Under the pieces are notes generated by a model, which ran no database searches, was not told the DNA's origin, and worked only from the letters and a program-made list of their open reading frames with translations. A program made the position numbers and the translations under genes. From Bacteroidales bacterium (lineage in GTDB: Bacteria > Bacteroidota > Bacteroidia > Bacteroidales > UBA10428), in the NCBI GenBank assembly GCA_003508755.1, contig DNTK01000192.1, positions 1 to 7,516 on the forward strand: a stretch of 7,516 bases of DNA. The letters are read 5' to 3'. Below are positions 6,076-7,516 of the stretch, one piece after another. How positions within the stretch are numbered: position 1 is the stretch's first letter; every line of letters starts with the position of its first letter.

Positions 6076-6681
6076 ATGAGTAAAAAAGTAAGACTTAACG
6101 TTCTAGGGATATCATATAGTCAAACACAGACAGGTGCATATGCGCTGGTATTAGCTGAAGAAGATGGCAACAGACGTATTCCAATCATTGTAGGAGGTTT
6201 CGAGGCTCAGGCAATAGCCATACAGCTTGAAGGTTTAAAACCAGCCCGCCCATTAACTCACGACCTGTTTTTTAGCTTTGCGAACACGTTTAATATTAGT
6301 CTCCTCGAGGTAAATGTTCATAAACTTGAGGAGGGGGTTTTCTATTCACAACTTACTTGTTTTAATGGAGAACGTAATGTTGAAATTGATAGCCGGACTT
6401 CGGATGCTATTGCCCTCGCCCTGCGTTTTCGATGCCCCATTTACACTACGGAAGAGATTCTTTCGAAGGCTGGAATAATAATCGATTTTGAAAATGAGGG
6501 AGAAGAGCAGGGAACTGAAACTGAAAATTTTGAAGAAGGCAGCAAGGAAGAACCTGAGGAGCTTTCAGATTTATCAGAATATTCCGTTGAGGAACTCGAA
6601 AAACTTATTAACGATGCTGTAAAAGCTGAGGATTACGAAAGAGCATCAAAAATACGTGACGAAATCAATCGCAGAAAATAA
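6076..6681 (+). CDS. Bifunctional nuclease family protein (DUF151/BFN) with UVR tail
   Basis: This is a 201-residue cytoplasmic protein. Residues 1-136 form a BFN/DUF151 domain: RIPIIVGGFEAQAIAIQLEG (34-53) with RPLTHDL (58-64), then SRTSDAIALALRFRCPIYTT (106-125). A strongly acidic linker (138-168) leads to a C-terminal UVR motif (172-200; VEELEKLINDAVKAEDYERA then SKIRDEINRR), the helical hairpin known from UvrB, UvrC and Clp/McsA proteins. BFN proteins have reported nuclease activity on DNA and RNA, from work on plant homologues; the bacterial substrate is unclear, and the UVR part suggests a protein partner. Length and architecture are normal for Bacteroidota. The ATG at 6076 gives the usual MSKKVRLNVLGIS start. 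The transporter gene begins 4 bp after its stop, so the two are almost surely one operon. Confidence 0.93.
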   Translation: MSKKVRLNVLGISYSQTQTGAYALVLAEEDGNRRIPIIVGGFEAQAIAIQLEGLKPARPLTHDLFFSFANTFNISLLEVNVHKLEEGVFYSQLTCFNGERNVEIDSRTSDAIALALRFRCPIYTTEEILSKAGIIIDFENEGEEQGTETENFEEGSKEEPEELSDLSEYSVEELEKLINDAVKAEDYERASKIRDEINRRK

Positions 6682-6685
6682 GCCC

Positions 6686-7516
6686 ATGCAAAAAAAGATT
6701 TTTATTCTTTTTTCTATCCTGTTTTGTGTAGTTCTTATTTCCAATGCTCAAACAGAAAGTCGTGAATCGATTGATACACTGGCATCATCCATATCAGATT
6801 CAATCGTACAGCCCCAGAGCACATCAGCAGTTAGCACTCCGGTAATCCACAAACAAGAACAATCGAGCCGTTTTTCTTTGATTTTGCGCGGCCTGCTTGG
6901 TATGTCTGTGTTACTATTGCTTGCTTTCGCTTTCAGTGTAAACCGAAAAGCTGTATCGCTTCGCATTGTTACAGTGGGGCTATTGGTTCAGATATCCCTG
7001 GCTTTATCTGTATGGTATGTTAGTGTAGTCAAAGACATTATAAGCTTTATTGGAAACCTGTTTGTTTTGGTCCTCGATTCTTCCGCAAAAGGTGCGGAAT
7101 TCCTTTTCGGAGACCTGATGAATACCGAGACTTATGGTTTCATTTTTGCTTTTGAAGTATTGCCCACCATCATTTTCTTCTCCTCACTAATGTCTTTGTT
7201 ATTTTACCTGGGTATTGTACAAAAAATCGTCTATGGTGCCGCCTGGTTATTAAAAAAGGCATTGGGTATGTCGGGGCCAGAGAGTCTGGCCGTAGCCGGA
7301 AATGTATTTTTGGGGCAAACAGAATCTCCCCTGCTAATAAAAGCTTATCTCCCAAAACTCACTGGATCCGAAATTTTTGTGGTGATGACAAGTGGAATGG
7401 CTACCATTGCAGGAGGTGTGTTAGCAGCTTACGTTGGTATGCTTGCTGGCGATGACCCCCTGGCCAAGGAGGAGTTTGCACGACACCTTGTTACTGCTTC
7501 GTTAATGGCAGCACCC
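6686..7516 (+). CDS. NupC/CNT-family nucleoside transporter, N-terminal 277 residues
   Basis: The frame from the ATG at 6686 stays open to the window end (277 codons), so the C-terminus is missing. Concentrative nucleoside transporters take up nucleosides across the inner membrane with Na+ or H+. Seen here: several hydrophobic helices (about 66-84, 91-113, 117-130, 150-176), the substrate-site motif GQTESP (210-215), in which Gln-Thr-Glu corresponds to nucleoside-contacting residues of Vibrio CNT, and VVMTSGMATIAGGVLAAYVG (232-251), another CNT hallmark. The first 65 residues are not part of the CNT fold as known from E. coli NupC: they form a signal-peptide-like start (MQKKIFILFSILFCVVLISN, then AQTES) and a Ser/Thr/Gln-rich linker. 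The gene begins 4 bp after the BFN stop. Nucleoside specificity and ion cannot be read from this part. Confidence 0.93.
   Translation, partial: MQKKIFILFSILFCVVLISNAQTESRESIDTLASSISDSIVQPQSTSAVSTPVIHKQEQSSRFSLILRGLLGMSVLLLLAFAFSVNRKAVSLRIVTVGLLVQISLALSVWYVSVVKDIISFIGNLFVLVLDSSAKGAEFLFGDLMNTETYGFIFAFEVLPTIIFFSSLMSLLFYLGIVQKIVYGAAWLLKKALGMSGPESLAVAGNVFLGQTESPLLIKAYLPKLTGSEIFVVMTSGMATIAGGVLAAYVGMLAGDDPLAKEEFARHLVTASLMAAP

Noticed and set aside
6031..6083. Very short frames (11 and 7 codons) just before and overlapping the BFN start
   Set aside because: Such short frames are expected by chance in AT-rich DNA, and no initiation signal or conservation evidence supports them.

Overview
The window looks like ordinary chromosomal DNA from a member of the Bacteroidota, probably class Bacteroidia. 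Order Marinilabiliales is only an impression from protein style. The evidence is: AT-rich intergenic DNA; no Shine-Dalgarno dependence at starts; signal peptides that end in Ala-Gln; a good match to the Bacteroidota promoter (TTTG, 18 bp, TATCTTTG) in front of the L21 gene; an L21 protein with a long Lys/Ala/Pro tail; and a two-gene unit of a bifunctional-nuclease-family protein and a CNT nucleoside transporter. No insertion sequence, CRISPR array, tRNA, rRNA, phage gene or transfer signature was seen.

Layout. Positions 1-163 (minus) hold the N-terminus of an NfeD-family membrane protein cut by the window edge. Upstream of it, also on minus, is a ten-helix EamA/DMT exporter (227-1123). A 139-bp divergent spacer follows. 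Then comes a plus-strand pair of exported proteins: a 584-residue repeat protein of the OmpL47-type Ig-like class (1263-3017) and, 7 bp later, a YfiR/DUF4154 protein (3025-3537). This pair runs head-on into seryl-tRNA synthetase (serS, 3543-4817, minus), with 5 bp between the stop codons. Upstream of serS on the same strand lie rpmA (L27, 4890-5150) and rplU (L21, 5172-5765). A clear intrinsic terminator sits between rpmA and serS. A 310-bp divergent spacer (5766-6075) holds the rplU promoter and a 59-nt nested imperfect palindrome. On the plus strand, a DUF151/BFN protein with a UVR tail (6076-6681) is followed 4 bp later by a NupC/CNT nucleoside transporter (6686 to beyond the window end) that carries an unusual cleavable-looking signal peptide.

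How they work together. rplU-rpmA is the standard large-subunit ribosomal pair; serS sits just after their terminator and may depend on readthrough, which would link tRNA charging to ribosomal protein transcription. The BFN-CNT pair suggests nucleic acid or nucleotide turnover coupled to nucleoside uptake. The OmpL47-like/YfiR pair is the least understood unit and the best candidate for an undescribed envelope module. Nothing in the window demonstrates a wholly new system.
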